DNA of 64,000 bases from Mactra quadrangularis (GCA_025267735.1 CM046294.1:43623570-43687569), one strand, 5' to 3'; shown: positions 34,779-46,885, counted from the first letter of the stretch. A program made the numbers and translations. Notes: generated by a model from the letters alone, not told the origin.

Positions 34779-34979
34779 TTGTTAAATTTATTTCAACTTT
34801 CAGTAGCACATACTCATACATTAACCCTGCTGATTTATATACTTGCTAAATGCATGATATTCCCCATACATGAATACTGATATCTGTTGTCATCATTAGT
34901 AAGCACAAAGCACAAAAGTGTGTATTTAAATCAGTGGGGTTAATGTATGTGCCACTGACATTTGCACAAAATTTAACAA
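34779..34979. mobile_element. MITE family D, copy 2
   Basis: Terminal inverted repeats of about 60 bp: TTGTTAAATTT, CAGTAGCACATACTC and CATTAACCCTGCTGATTTA at the left; AAATCAGTGGGGTTAATG, TGTGCCACTGACA and AAATTTAACAA at the right. No coding capacity. Matches the termini of 5118-5537. Confidence 0.85.
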
Positions 34980-35198
34980 TGTACTCCATATATATGAGAC
35001 TGGCTGAGATTTATATTGAGTTAATTTATAGAGTGGATTCAGAGTAGATTGATGTGGTTATAATCCTGTAATATACTTGTTTATTTGATGAAATACTTGC
35101 TGGATTACTTTCAAACTTGACAATTGGCATATTTGCTACAACTATTTTACCACTTATATCTAATTTATTTGAATTATTCTGTCTGTGTTAACATAATA
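34980..35198. other. Short non-coding stretch
   Basis: Nothing recognisable. Confidence 0.5.
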
Positions 35199-35296
35199 TA
35201 GTGCCGGTCAAAAGTCTTTGGGCAAAATCCTTTTTTTAAGATTAACCGATTCACATTTACCCATTGAGAATGTAGCAGAGGTATATTACAGCATTT

Positions 35297-35375
35297 TGTG
35301 GGTTAGCGCAAAGCAGTCGTAACTCACTCTTTTCTTATATTGAGTTACAACCGTTTTGTGCTAAACCCACGATTT
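35297..35375. repeat. Palindrome family A, copy 2
   Basis: TGTGGGTTAGCGCAAAGCAG pairs with CGTTTTGTGCTAAACCCACG; the inner arms GTAACTCA and TGAGTTAC flank CTCTTTTCTTATAT. Confidence 0.9.
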
Positions 35376-35395
35376 GTACTCTCTTGCCTTCTAGC

Positions 35396-35490
35396 TAGCT
35401 TTTATGGCTATGTGGTAGAGTGTCTGCTTATGACGCAAGGGGTCATGGGTTGGAATCTCAGTTCAGACAATGAATTTTCATTGGGTTACA
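35396..35490 (+). mobile_element. tRNA-like SINE head
   Basis: GGCTATGTGGTAGAGTGTCTG (A-box region) and CATGGGTTGGAATCTCAG (B-box-like) have tRNA-like spacing. Confidence 0.6.
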
Positions 35491-35638
35491 AGAAAAAGAA
35501 GCAAGGATTCAACTGAGGAAATTTCAAAATCAGCATTAGGTAGTTTATCAAAAAATGATTCAAGCAATGTTGTGTGAAAAATGAGTGATCTGCTTTTCTC
35601 AAAACTTTTATTCATCCAAGAACTTTTGGAGGGTACTG

Positions 35639-36190
35639 TACAATGCCCGCAGGATATTTGATTTATTACAATACTGCTGTAAAAGTCAATTTATCAATAT
35701 CCATGTTAAATCATCATGTCTCTAACCCTGTTTGTTCCAAAACCTGCATCAAAACTTGGCATGAAAATGCATGTATTTAATATAAAGCTATCGTTTGAGA
35801 AGATTTTAAATATTAACGTTATATTATCGTGCCTTTAACCTAGTTAAGACTGAAGTCTGCATCAAAACATTGCAATAACTGTCATTTTAAATTTAAAAAT
35901 TGAACATACCCTGTAATCTATCAGAAATTTTGAATGATTAATTTTTAGTATACATCAAGCTTAAAACCTATTTTCATATCAATATTGAATCAGCTTGATA
36001 TCAAACCTATACTTTCTCACTTTCCTTCGCTTTCGTCCCCGATATTGGACTTCCCCCGAGGTTTTCACTGATTACGATATTGCTATATAGGTTTGTGGGA
36101 TTATTTAAAACGTTTCAAGTTACACTCGATATATTTGCATATAGATGAATCTGAATCGCAAGCAGTGATTGAAATTTTTTTGTACTTTCA
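35639..36190. other. Non-coding stretch
   Basis: Nothing recognisable. Confidence 0.5.
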
Positions 36191-36398
36191 ATTACTGTAT
36201 AAGTTGAAATTTCAACGGGAAATTTATTTCGGCAGTCATTAGTTAACCTTCATGAAATTTATCTGCAGAAATATCAGAAATTATTTAGAAATATTAAGCA
36301 ATTGCCAAGATAAAAAAATTCTGCCTGCAGTAATAAGATATTTCAAAATTTTGGAAAAAATCACAAAATTTCGGCCCCGCTGAAATTTTAACTGTAAT
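36191..36398. mobile_element. MITE family E, copy 1
   Basis: Left end ATTACTGTATAAGTTGAAAT then TTTCAACGGG; right end CCCCGCTGAAATTTTAACTG. These match the termini of 61113-61315. No coding capacity. Confidence 0.75.
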
Positions 36399-37029
36399 GT
36401 TATTTTTGTACTTCAATTTATTTTAGAAGCAATAATGTTTAAACAAGGAAGATATGTCTGCATTTTATATACTCATCAAATATCGCCCATGGTTAATTTT
36501 ATTTTTAAAATCTAGGACATGAAATGTTTACATGGGGACGAAAATTTGGATGATAACTCATATTCGCTTTATTGGCTAGTCCTTTTATAGATATAGACAG
36601 AGTCTGTACGATTGAGACTTTATGATGAGTGTGTAGGCGATTGATAAAATTCTCTATGTATGACAGACAGGTCATGGAATTTGTCTCAGAGTATTTTTCT
36701 GATTGTTTATTTAGGGGATTCATGTATGATTTATGATAAAAAAGCTGATGTTTCTTGCTTATCACACTTCTTCAGTCTGTCTGTAAAAACTGGGTGGTGA
36801 TACATGTAGCTGCAGAATTTATCTTTCTGTCTTAGTTAACTTGACAAAGGACAAATAAAAACACCTAATGAAAGGGATGTTCGATCCCTCTTTAAAAACA
36901 TGTTGTTGCCAAAATGATGTCCTAGTTGTACTTTTCTTGTAAAATCAAGCTTTTCCATTAAAAAGCAATGATCCCAGAAAATAAAATCTGGCATCCCTTA
37001 TTATAAATCCCAAAACCCCTTGTGATATA
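36399..37029. other. Non-coding stretch
   Basis: Nothing recognisable. Confidence 0.5.
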
Positions 37030-37218
37030 TCCCAGCATTCTATGCATTACCCATCATTCCTTGCAATACCCATCATGCCCTGCATTACCCATCATTCCTT
37101 GCAATACCCATCATACCTTGCAATACCCATCATCCTCTGCATTACCCATCATTCCTTGCAATACCCATCATGCCCTTCTGTTACCCATCATGCTCTGCAA
37201 TACCCATTATTCCTGTCA
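37030..37218 (+). repeat. 19-bp minisatellite, about ten units
   Basis: CCCATCA starts at 37050, 37069, 37088, 37107, 37126, 37145, 37164, 37184 and a variant at 37203. The unit is CCCATCATTCCTTGCAATA. The two short frames over it are artefacts. Confidence 0.92.
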
Positions 37219-38375
37219 ATATCCTGTTTCTAAAACCTTTCTAAGAACCTTTTGAATGCACTTTGCAATAAATGCCATTTCATGCAATATTAGTTATATT
37301 TCAATATTTTTGCCATTTTCATGAAATATAATATTTATGTGATATATTCTTTAATATGTTTAATGACATCGTAATTTCCTTATTTGAATAACATATTAAC
37401 CGATTTGTGTTTGTTATTGCCTGGATTATGAGCTGTTTATTAATTTCATTTAAACATTATGGGGATTATTAATGCTTTTATATTTTGGTTATTTATGGCA
37501 TAACAGTATGTCTAATACTTTGTTCTGATCAATTTCTGAGGAGTCATTAATTTCATTTTTGCCGTTTAATGTCTCTTAATGCAGCATTAATTATACAGTC
37601 TGTATACAGAAATAGGATATTTGTTTATGTTTGCTGATTGCACTTTTTACTGTCTGTCTGTCTGTCTGATTTGTTTATATTCATTTCTGGGTATCATTAA
37701 ATTAATGCAGAGTTATCATGAATAAGTCTAGATTTCATGAAATTGCATTTTTTGTCTTTCATATAATTTCATTTGAAATTTATATGGACATTTATACAGA
37801 TGAAAATTTTGTCGATATTTTCATGACAATTTTTTTACCTCATTTAATATTCATATCATCGCCTTTAGAAAGATTATAAATTTATCAACTGTCTACCTAC
37901 GTGAAAATGTACCTCTAGGTATCTACTGTGAAATCGTACCTGGAGATTGAGAAATCGTACCCTGGATGAAATTTTAGACATACTAGGGTATGTGATCTAG
38001 CCTTGCATAGTTGATATATGATATCAGACCCCGGGTAGTTGTTATATACAATGTATTGTCAGTTGTCAAGTTGAATTGAAAAAATTTCACTTTATTTTCT
38101 GTTTCGGTAAGGATGCATAGATTATATTTGTTTTCGTTTTTTCATTTTATGCCCATTTTCATTAGAACGAGTCTTCATTATACTTACTTCACTCATCAGC
38201 AAAAGTTACAGTATTATCTGTCAGAAAGTTAAAGATAAAAGTTTAAACAAGGATTTTGAAGTCACTTCTAGTATCACTATTCAGTTGACTCATGACATTA
38301 ACTTCCCTGATCATCGAGTCACACACCAATTGTTAACATATGGCGCAGATTGCAGTCACAGCATATAGAGCATGA
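37219..38375. other. Non-coding stretch
   Basis: Only a short CTGT microsatellite (37651-37669) is notable. Confidence 0.5.
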
Positions 38376-38529
38376 CCCTCTAACAGGTACCCATTTACAC
38401 CTGGGTGGAGTGTGGCAATTGCAGGTAAATTTATTGCTCAAGGAAATTAGCAGTGCCCCTAGTGGGGCTCGAACCCAGGATCTCTCGATCCATAAGCCCT
38501 CATCCTACCACTGGACTACAGATCCACTT
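38376..38529 (-). mobile_element. SINE family 1, minus orientation, 5-prime part
   Basis: On the minus strand: AGTCCAGTGGTAGGATGAGG (A-box region), CCTGGGTTCGAGCCCCACTA (B-box), then TTGAGCAATAAATTTACCTG and CCACCCAGGTGTAAATGGGT. The copy is cut after about 155 bp. Confidence 0.85.
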
Positions 38530-39409
38530 CTAACAAGTGCCAACCTCTATAGAGCAGCTATTTCTCCTGTCCCCTGTTTCTGATTTATCTCTACTTTATG
38601 TTCCCTCGAAGAACTGTTTCTCTGAGGATCAATAAAGTGGCGTTTGACCCATTTATATTAAAAAACAAAGATTAAATAGCTAAGAAAACACTTTTAACGA
38701 TGATTGTCCTTTTTTATATAAGACGTATTTAGTCTGTTACGGTAAACAACTTGAAAATGTCATAAATGACCCTTTATTTATATTTAATAACATGTACAAA
38801 GTACTTTCAAACTGTAAAACTTTAAATTTTTGAAGGGGCCAAAATTTATGAACTTTAAGAAAAAGCTGAAGATTTTTATTCTGTGGTCTTAATTTTTGCA
38901 ATCTCAGCAAGTTTCAAACACTAATAATTTCCGATTTTCCATGAATATGATTTTGTAACTGCAGCTGGAATATTTTTGGACCGCAGAAATGAAAGTTCCC
39001 GCAAAATTTTTTCTTCTTATGTGGCATAGATTTATTAATAAACGCAGTACTTATCTTTTGACTATATAGTACTTTGATTTTTTCTGTTAAAAGAAGTCTC
39101 CACAAGTGTTTGTAAACCATTTTTATTAAGTATTTAATAAGTTTTGAAATGATCTAAGTATGGTATTATTCGTAAGGTTAAATATCGTCTATCCTGGGGT
39201 TTGTATTCGTAAGAATGTCAATATTATCATAGTGGGATTTAAATATTTGTACAATGGTCATTTGGATCGCCATTCAGTTTAATACCTTCCTCCTCAAATT
39301 TATTTACTCTTTAACAGTTTTTATTAAAAATAAAATCTGTACATTTTAACATGAATTGTATTTATTAAACTTACCGGTATATTAAAATTTTGTTGTGTTA
39401 TGGTATTAA
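38530..39409. other. Non-coding stretch
   Basis: A GGACCGCAGAAATGAAAGTT patch near 38978 weakly recalls MITE family E ends. No gene. Confidence 0.4.
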
Positions 39410-39690
39410 ATTGTTTTGAAACAAACCCTTTTTCAACGGATAAAGCTTTGAAAAAACCCTTTTAAATGATTTTAATTATCATTGTTTACTGATTTTAGTA
39501 GTTTTGAAACAGCCCTTCTTTGACTGATTCTATATGTTTTTTGAAACCCCTAGCTAATTCTATTTGTGTTTGGCATAAACCCTATATTTACTGATTCAGT
39601 TTTGAAACAAACCCTTCATTAACTTATTTGGTTTTTAAAACGACCCCTTTCTTAATTGATTTTATTTGCAATTTGGACTGAACCTGCTCT
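39410..39690 (+). repeat. Degenerate 45-50 bp tandem repeat
   Basis: TTTTGAAACAAACCCTT-like segments recur at about 39413, 39450, 39502, 39540, 39600 and 39635, each followed by ACTGATT or a variant. Confidence 0.6.
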
Positions 39691-40344
39691 GAATTATTTG
39701 ATTTTAATTAAAGGAATCAAGTTGTAGCACATTTATCATACAGAATCTTGCTAACCATTTTCATGAACAAATACTGCCATTATGACTTCATTAAGTCACT
39801 AAGTTAGTTATAATCAAAGTGGCCTCATTATGTTGCCTAATTGTTGGATAATTAGTTGACATATTTATAAAAGGAGATCACGACATGATTAGATAGAGAT
39901 CAGACTTAACGCACAATTTGTTTGGTGTGATTGATCCTTATCACTATTAATACTGATTGGTCGGTTAGTTTCCGATGGTTTACATTGTTTTGCAACAATG
40001 GCTTGCACTAATTTTGAAGTATTTTGAAGAAATTTGTAACTCAGCTTTTATGCTTTTAGTGGAAGCAATTTAAGTTACTAGTTCTTTGAAAATTAGACCA
40101 TAGCATTTTAAGGTCTTTTTTAAAGTTTCTTGCAGTCCTAGTAATTTTTTTTCTAAGGGTAGTTTTGTTGAAAAATCGTTTTTATATACAGAAATATGAT
40201 ATGACCCAGTTTCCTCGCTAAAAAGTAATATATCACTACAATGGGCAAAAACTTATTTACGAAGATGACCTAAATTATAAAAAACCAGTCGTTCCTGTTT
40301 CAGTTTTCATATTTTTACATAAACTACAAATCCCTAAGTCATAA
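39691..40344. other. Non-coding stretch
   Basis: Nothing recognisable. Confidence 0.5.
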
Positions 40345-40410
40345 TTTGCGGGCTCAGCGCAAAACAGTCATATCTCAAGTTAAAAAGAGCTACGACAGTT
40401 TTGCGCTATG
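40345..40410. repeat. Palindrome family A, copy 3 (diverged)
   Basis: GCTCAGCGCAAAACAGTCAT against ACGACAGTTTTGCGCTA; the usual CTCTTTTCTTATAT centre is lost. Confidence 0.75.
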
Positions 40411-40740
40411 TATGCAACATATTTTGTTCATGTATAAAATCACAATGTAAAGGTCAAAGGGTATTGTCTAATTAGGTAAAAAGTTTAACCAATCAACTAA
40501 GTAGAACCCTTAACTCTGACAGCTACGTGATTTATAGATAAAACGTCAATGTCATGCACAGTTGACTCTTCAAAATGGGATTTCATTGAAAACAAAAACA
40601 CAACAATGTCTGCCTAAGTCTGTTAGACTTGAACGAGATTGAAGTATTTTGTACCTATCTTAGATAATTCTGACTTTTTGTTCATAACAACTTTCATCAG
40701 AATTAGTAATCAAGTCTGGTTTTTGCCATCCTCTGACTGC

Positions 40741-40855
40741 ATACTTGACCATACTGACTAGTCCATTATTAGTACTTGACCAAAATTATAATTACCCAAT
40801 TAGTGCTTGACCAAACTTACTAGAACCCAATTAGTACATGTACTTTGACCATTGT
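40741..40855 (+). repeat. Short tandem repeat, about 30-35 bp unit
   Basis: ATTAGTACTTGACCA, ATTAGTGCTTGACCA and ATTAGTACATGTACTTTGACCA follow one another. Confidence 0.65.
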
Positions 40856-41099
40856 CAATAAAAAACCACACGTAATATTATTGTATGACCTATTTTTCAA
40901 TCAAGGTGTAAAAGTTGTTGGGATAAAATAATTTCAATCAAAAACATCAAAAAGCCAAGGCTTGCTGCTGAGTCCTTCCTTTACAAAACCTCATCAGAAA
41001 GTTGTTTCACTTTTTCTAAAGAAACACCTAAACCTATTAAAGATGTAACAATTTTTTTATTTTCAGCCATAAATTAATGAGACACCTGTATAGTTGTTT

Positions 41100-41135
41100 G
41101 CTCGACAGCTCAACGCAAAACTGTTGTATCTCAAA
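41100..41135. repeat. Palindrome family A, half copy
   Basis: GCTCAACGCAAAACTGTTGT and ATCTCA represent one arm only. Confidence 0.55.
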
Positions 41136-42614
41136 TTTTCACAATTTTTCAGGAGATGCAAAAAATGTCTTTTTTGTTTGTTTGTTTTGTTAATACATGT
41201 ACACTTTTGCCCTAAATAGATATATAGCGCTATAATTTTGTGCTTTATAAATGAAATATTTTTGAATATTTTGAAAATATTTTGTAAGTACATGTTTTCT
41301 GTATGTCTAAAGCAAAATTTAACAAAAAAGCGTTTTTTTTAAAAAGTGGAGATACATCAGTTTTTCGTCAAGTACTTGATACAAGCTACCTGTCGCATTC
41401 AACAGCATTCAACAAGTATATAAACGGTCCAGACAGGTAATTAGACCACATTGTGTTAGTACATAAAGAGATGGGTGGGGTACAATTTGAAGAGTTGATA
41501 AATGAACGGTGTCCAGTTTTACTACCTATAATTACACACCCTGTGAAGGTGAATAGTTAATTACTGGACACTAAGAGGACAATGAAAAAGTTAACTGAGT
41601 CACCGAGAGTCAAAATATCAAAGAAAAAAATCTTCATTTTTCACTCCATTGAAAATACAAGGAGATAGCTTTTAAAATACCAAAAAGATTAACTACTATT
41701 TCAGTCGAAAGAAGAAATGAACTTTTTTATACAAAAGGAAAAAAACTTAGATTGCAAAAAACCCGAGAAATAAACTTTTTTTCATTTCCAAGGAAAATAC
41801 AGTAAAACTTAAAAATAGGAACACAATATTGATGGTCTTAATATGGAATGGTCATAATAGAGACCTTTCTTTTCAAATGAAGCATTTTGGACTTAAAAAT
41901 CACCAAAATTGCACAATTTTGTAATAGCCAAGGTGGTCTTTACAGCTGAATTTTACTGTAGAACATATTTTATATTTTTTATAACTTACATTATTAATTA
42001 CCAATGTGAAAATCTTCATTTTCTGTCCAAAGGAAATTGGAACATAAATGTACTTCATAAAGAGGGTTGGAGACTAAATTACCTCACAAAAGATATATGA
42101 ACTTACCTCAGACTATTGTATATTTAGCTTTAAGACATTTTTATGGTCATACTTAAGTTAAAATACATTAATAAAAAGTGCTTCGCTTTATACTTACAAG
42201 TTAGTTGTTGGGAAATAAATGTAAAATGTTTAGAGACATTGTTTAGCATTGTTAAACTGTTAGTGCTTGCTTTTAAGTCACATTAAGAAATATATTATGT
42301 AAGTTGATACAGTTTTTTGATGGCCTCATATTAGCTGAAACTCAGCTGCCCATATGTCTGCAAAGGGAATACCCCCTACGACCTATGCATGTTTAAAATC
42401 ATTATATCTTGTTAAAGTGGTTTGAAATTTTAATTAAGAATTATAAATTTATTAAGATATTAGCACAAAGAAAACTTCATTGTAGATTATTATGGACAGA
42501 GGTGATTGTTGTAGGGAGGTTCATTTTTATGTTGACTTTTTGTTGCCTATTATTTAAAGGTTGATTTTAAAGTGCATTGGAAAATGGCAGTTTTTTGGAG
42601 TTGACTATTATTTG
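41136..42614. other. Non-coding stretch
   Basis: Very A-rich around 41600-41770; no gene or element recognised. Confidence 0.5.
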
Positions 42615-42895
42615 TTAGTGGTTATTGTTGAGAGGTGGCTGTAATTGACAGGTGGCTGTAATTGACAGGACTGGTGGCTGTAATTGACAGGTGGCTGTAA
42701 TTGACAGGACTGGTGGCTGTAATTGACAGGTGGCTGTAATTGACAGGTGGCTGTAATTGACAGGTGGCTGTAATTGACAGGTGGCTGTAATTGACAGGTG
42801 GCTGTAATTGACAGGTGGCTGTAATTGAGAAGTGGCTGTTATTGAGAAGTGGCTATTATTGAGGGATAGCTGTTATTGAGAAGTGGCTGTAATTA
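42615..42895 (+). repeat. 17-bp minisatellite (GGTGGCTGTAATTGACA)
   Basis: At least ten units of GGTGGCTGTAATTGACA, several identical, with GGACT spacers at two junctions. Towards 42820 it drifts to GAGAAGTGGCTGTTATT. It is split from 43257-43335 by a MITE. Confidence 0.93.
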
Positions 42896-43256
42896 GGTAC
42901 TTTAGTCAGTTATCTTTCCCTGATAAAATCTGAAGCAATCCAATTGGTAAGTAGGTCCTTACAGTTGGAATCCTCGGATTTTATCATTGAATTCCTATGT
43001 AAGGGTAACAAAATATTTCATCTAATATCTTTCTTGTTAATGAAGATATTAACAGAAGTGATGGAATTTAGATAGTTCTTTAATTTAAAAATTATTAGCT
43101 TGAATTTCAAACAAATTAAATGATATACAAAAAAGTTATTTAAGATTAAATTTGGCAAATTAACATAGAAAAGTAAGGATAAAATCCGAGTAATCCAACT
43201 AATTAGACCTACCTATTTTGAAGAGTATACAAGGGGTAATAACTGACTAAAGTCCC
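42896..43256. mobile_element. PIF/Harbinger-type MITE inserted in the minisatellite
   Basis: Termini GGTACTTTAGTCAGTTAT and ATAACTGACTAAAGTCCC are inverted repeats, flanked by TTA on both sides (42893-42895 and 43257-43259). A three-base TWA duplication with G-rich ends is characteristic of PIF/Harbinger elements. A subterminal inverted pair, CCTCGGATTTTATC and GATAAAATCCGAG, extends the fold. There is no open frame. Confidence 0.82.
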
Positions 43257-43440
43257 TTATTGAGAAGTGGCTGTTATTGAGAAGTGGCTGTTATTGAGAA
43301 GTGGCTGTTATTGAGAAGTGGCTGCTATTGACAGTTGACTGTTACAGGAAGTATCATTGTTAAAACTTGATGCGTCTAATATTAAAAAGGTGACTGTTGT
43401 TGAGAGATGACCAAAATTGATAAGTTGCTTAAAGTAGTAG
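43257..43440 (+). repeat. 17-bp minisatellite, continuation
   Basis: Four units of GAGAAGTGGCTGTTATT directly after the MITE, then decayed versions (TGACTGTTGTTGAGAGATGA) to about 43410. Confidence 0.88.
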
Positions 43441-44384
43441 TTTCACCATGTAACCTTAGAATTGATATGTCAGCAAAAACAACCTGTTTTCATACCACTA
43501 CTAGATTTATCTATGAATAGAAAAAGAATGTTTAAGATATATTAAGATATAAGTAATGCAAGAATTTATGCAGTCAGTTATGTTTTCCTTCTTTCGCTCT
43601 CAGGTTCTTTATTGTATAACGCTGGGGCGATGCCAACTTGATGCGTCTCAAAAATGAAGATTTTTTCGTCAATATTTTGCCAACTTACGTCAGTATAGCT
43701 AAAGGTTGAATAACATATTTGACTAGGAGGTTTATTCAGTTGATATGTTAATTATACGCTACTTGATTCATAAGTCAAAAATTTTTCATTAGACTTAACC
43801 GATTTGATTTATAATTTATGTCGGTATGCATATTGCATCCATGTCTCTTGATTTCATTTTAATTTATGTTTGTATGCATGTTGCACCCTTCTCTCGTATT
43901 ATATTTCAGTTTTATTTATGAAGCATCAGTTGACGCAGCAAATTTGTTTTTTCGGCTGATATTGCAAACATCAAGATATATTTCACACAATTATTCGAAA
44001 GTTTTTCATACGAAATATGACATTTGCATAATGCAATAAAATTTTCAGTTTTGTCAATTTAATTTCATTTTGATTACAGTTTTTTTACAAATACCAGTGT
44101 ACTTTGGATGATAAATATTAGTTTCTCATTCTGTCTGGTTATTCAATACCTTTAGTTATTAGAAACTGAAAATTATATTTACCTGAACCTATATTTATGC
44201 CTATACTGGTATTGGTTACCCTACGCCTTTATTTGCCTTCATTGGTTTCGTTTGCCTTCATTCATAACAAATTGAAATTATATTTAGCAAAACCAATAGT
44301 TATATTTTTGCCTTTACAAGTATTCCCTTGTTCTTCATTTTGATTGTTGGATTTTAATACATCATTAGAGTTTCTTTAAGTCTC
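43441..44384. other. Non-coding stretch
   Basis: TTTATGTnnGTATGCAT occurs twice (43818, 43864), and a diverged 110-bp duplication (ATTATATTTA...TATTTnTGCCT) covers 44165-44320. No gene. Confidence 0.5.
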
Positions 44385-44480
44385 AGCCATGCCGTAATGG
44401 TTAACATGCTTGAATTTATTTGAAGCCTGTGATTGTGGGTTTGATTCCAGGTCCTATTAGGTATTCATTCTTTAATAAAA
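44385..44480 (+). mobile_element. tRNA-like SINE head
   Basis: CCATGCCGTAATGGTTAACATG as A-box region (written in part) and TGTGGGTTTGATTCCAGG as B-box, with tRNA spacing. Confidence 0.6.
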
Positions 44481-45711
44481 ACTAGGCAAAAAATTATTTT
44501 CCTCCCTTAAAAGAGAAAATTGTTTGCATCTTCTTGCTAATATATGTTTTTGGAACAGGTTACTCTTAATATGAAGGCATTTGTAAAAATTTCTATTTGA
44601 TTTATAGGGCTCAACATAAAAGGTCATCCGATTGCCCCTAACAACCTATGTTTAGGTTTAGTCAACTTAATTTAAAAATTAATGCCCAGCCTTGATTTAC
44701 ATCATGTCATCAAATTCTTAGACAGTGGGGGTGGATTTCATTTCCCGACCAATTCATACGGGTACTCTATTTTTCAATTCTGTTACTCATGATATTACTA
44801 TGTTATAATAAAATGCTAGTTGTTATTTTGTTGGCAAGATTCTCTGGTAATCATAAATATCTTTGAAGAATGATGTAGTGAAATCAAAATTGAACATTAT
44901 GATACAAGGGGTGTTACATAAATAATGTATAAATAAACGATAAAAGAGGGGCGTTCAATAAATAATGTATTAACAATACAGAATTGGAAATTATGAGTAT
45001 GTTGACTTTCCTATACTTGAGTCACTGTGAAATTTGTCCGAGAATTTGTCCATTATTTTGTCTGAGAATTATTTTCAGAATAGAGTTTACAATTAACTGA
45101 AATTTATGAGTTTTTCTCTTAGCACAAAACAAGCATTTACTGTTACAATGAAAACTATATGTGCACAGAGAACAATGGTATTTAATCTATGGTGCATGTT
45201 TGTCGGTTTTAATGGGTAAAAACACTTTGCACCAGGTGGGTACCACCCGTGTCGTGAGACCCATAAACTTGAATGTTGAATCACGCCTGTGAGTGAATTG
45301 TTGTGTTATCATTGAGTCATTGTTTGGAATTTGTCTTAGAATTATTCCAGAATTTAATCACTGTGCTGTTGCAGTAAACTCTATCTTGCTTGCTGTGTGT
45401 CATAGCAGTTAACATAATTGAAAGCGACAAGAAATGGTTTAGACTTTACATAAAGTGCCAACTCAATTATGATTTACAGCACTGTGTTATTGCTCCTTGA
45501 AAATTGAGCTTGGCTCTGAGTACATGAGTAACTCTTTCAAATATAATTATTTAGTTTCATTTAGTTAAGTTTTAAAGAAATTTTGTTTAAAGATAGTGGC
45601 TTTGTCTATTATTTGAAACGTTCAAGTATGTTTGGTTTGGTTTAATTTGCATTAAAAGAAAATTAATTTTTGTTTGATAATGAAACAAACAAGGTCATTT
45701 TGATGACAAGT
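44481..45711. other. Non-coding stretch
   Basis: A repeated GGGGnGTTnnATAAATAATGTAT-like pair (44909 and 44949) is the only structure seen. Confidence 0.45.
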
Positions 45712-45787
45712 CAAGTGTTGCCTGCAAGACTGTAGCAACTTGCTTTTTAAAGCAATGCACTTACTACAGTCTTGTGGGCAACCCTTG
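45712..45787. repeat. 76-nt hairpin with 24-bp arms
   Basis: The left arm (45712-45735, starting CAAGTGTTGCCTGCAAGACT) pairs with the right arm (45764-45787, CTACAGTCTTGTGGGCAACC and onward) with about three mismatches and a 28-nt loop. Size and shape resemble an animal pre-miRNA. The right arm overlaps the end of an inverted SINE fragment, so a repeat origin is likely. Confidence 0.6.
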
Positions 45788-45932
45788 AAGTGCTCTTTAA
45801 GTCTGCTTTATTGTCGAGCAGTTCTAACCAATAAGGATATTGTTTCTTGCTCCAGGTAACAACTTGGTCCGTTTTGGTAGGGCTTTGAACAAATACAGAG
45901 CTGAACAGGTCTGGTAGTGTGAGCAACATTAT
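45770..45932 (-). mobile_element. SINE fragment related to family 1, minus orientation
   Basis: On the minus strand GAGCAAGAAACAATATCC, TTAGAACTGCTC and AAAGCAGACTTAAAGAGC follow the order of the SINE body at 45942-46150. This explains the 60-codon minus-strand frame here, whose composition looks protein-like. Confidence 0.6.
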
Positions 45933-45941
45933 TGCTCAGTT

Positions 45942-46150
45942 ACCTGGTAATTGTGGCTGAGTGGTTATGATGTTGGACTGGTTATTGATATATAGTCAGC
46001 TCAGTGTTGGTTCCAATCCCATCCAAAACTTACCCTGTTGTTTTCTTGAGCAAGAAACTTTATCCCACTAGCTCAGTACTGGGGGAACCAGAAAGCAGAC
46101 TTGAAAGTGATTATTCTAAGTTGTAAGAACTTGTTTCACAATCAAGCCAA
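45942..46150 (+). mobile_element. tRNA-derived SINE (Leu/Ser-like head)
   Basis: TTGTGGCTGAGTGGTTATGA (A-box region) and GTTGGTTCCAATCCCATCC (B-box), then TTGAGCAAGAAACTTTATCC and GAAAGCAGACTTGAAAGTG. The head differs from family 1 but the body is shared. It lies head to head with the inverted fragment at 45770-45932. Confidence 0.75.
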
Positions 46151-46885
46151 TACTAATTTGTATCAACCATTCTTGCAAAATTGCCACTATTGGCAACCAC
46201 CTGATGTGGGAATTAACCTCTCTCATCCCAAAAAATGAGATTCCAGTTTTACTCATAAAAATATTTTTACAGCATGGTAACGTTGACCTCAATGTCATGA
46301 ATTTCGTATGGTTTCTTAGAAATAACAATATTAGTACCGAGGTGAAGATTTATTCTTAGAATATTGGTAGAAATGATAATTGTTTTGTCTACAGTAAATA
46401 GTTAGTTGGTAAATGATCCATAAACTGTTTATTACTTTGTTCTGTCAGTTAATGTCTTCTGGCAATGTGTATTATCTTGTGTATGTTAACACCTTTAAGC
46501 CTACACTGTTCGCTGTCTAGGTATTGGCTACTGTTTTCATACGTAACTCTTCGACTCTTCATATTTTTTAGGCTGCTAGAAATTGGCTACTGTTTTTTCT
46601 GACTTCACCAAAACTCATTTGATGTAATGAAATGTAATGTAGTAACATTTAATCAGAATGGCTGTAGAATATATTTCTTGACCTTATACCCAAATGGTAA
46701 ACTGATGTAGGTCAAGTCTGAAAAAAAAACTCATTGTCCCTTTCTTAGATCACTTAGCAAGCTAATGTTGTAAAACTTTCACTGATGGAATGAAGAAGAA
46801 AGTCTCTGCAAGTGACTATAGGAACAATACCATTTTATTTCTGGCAATCTGATTAAAACCTGAAATTTTGATGCTGTCAATAGAG
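46151..46885. other. Non-coding stretch
   Basis: ATTGGCTACTGTTTT occurs twice (46524, 46582). No gene. Confidence 0.5.

Larger units (their letters stand above)
35199..35638. mobile_element. Tc1/mariner-type MITE, copy 1, with nested palindrome and SINE
   Basis: The left end GTGCCGGTCAAAAGTCTTTG and the right end CCAAGAACTTTTGGAGGGTAC are inverted, with TA at both borders. The subterminal AACCGATTCACATTTACCCA is shared (inverted) with the copy at 55482-55726. Palindrome A2 (35297-35375) and a SINE (35396-35490) lie inside. There is no transposase. Confidence 0.75.

Noticed and set aside
45747..45929. 60-codon minus-strand frame with protein-like composition and a GTAAGT after it
   Set aside because: Its sequence follows an inverted SINE body, with the same motif order as 45942-46150.
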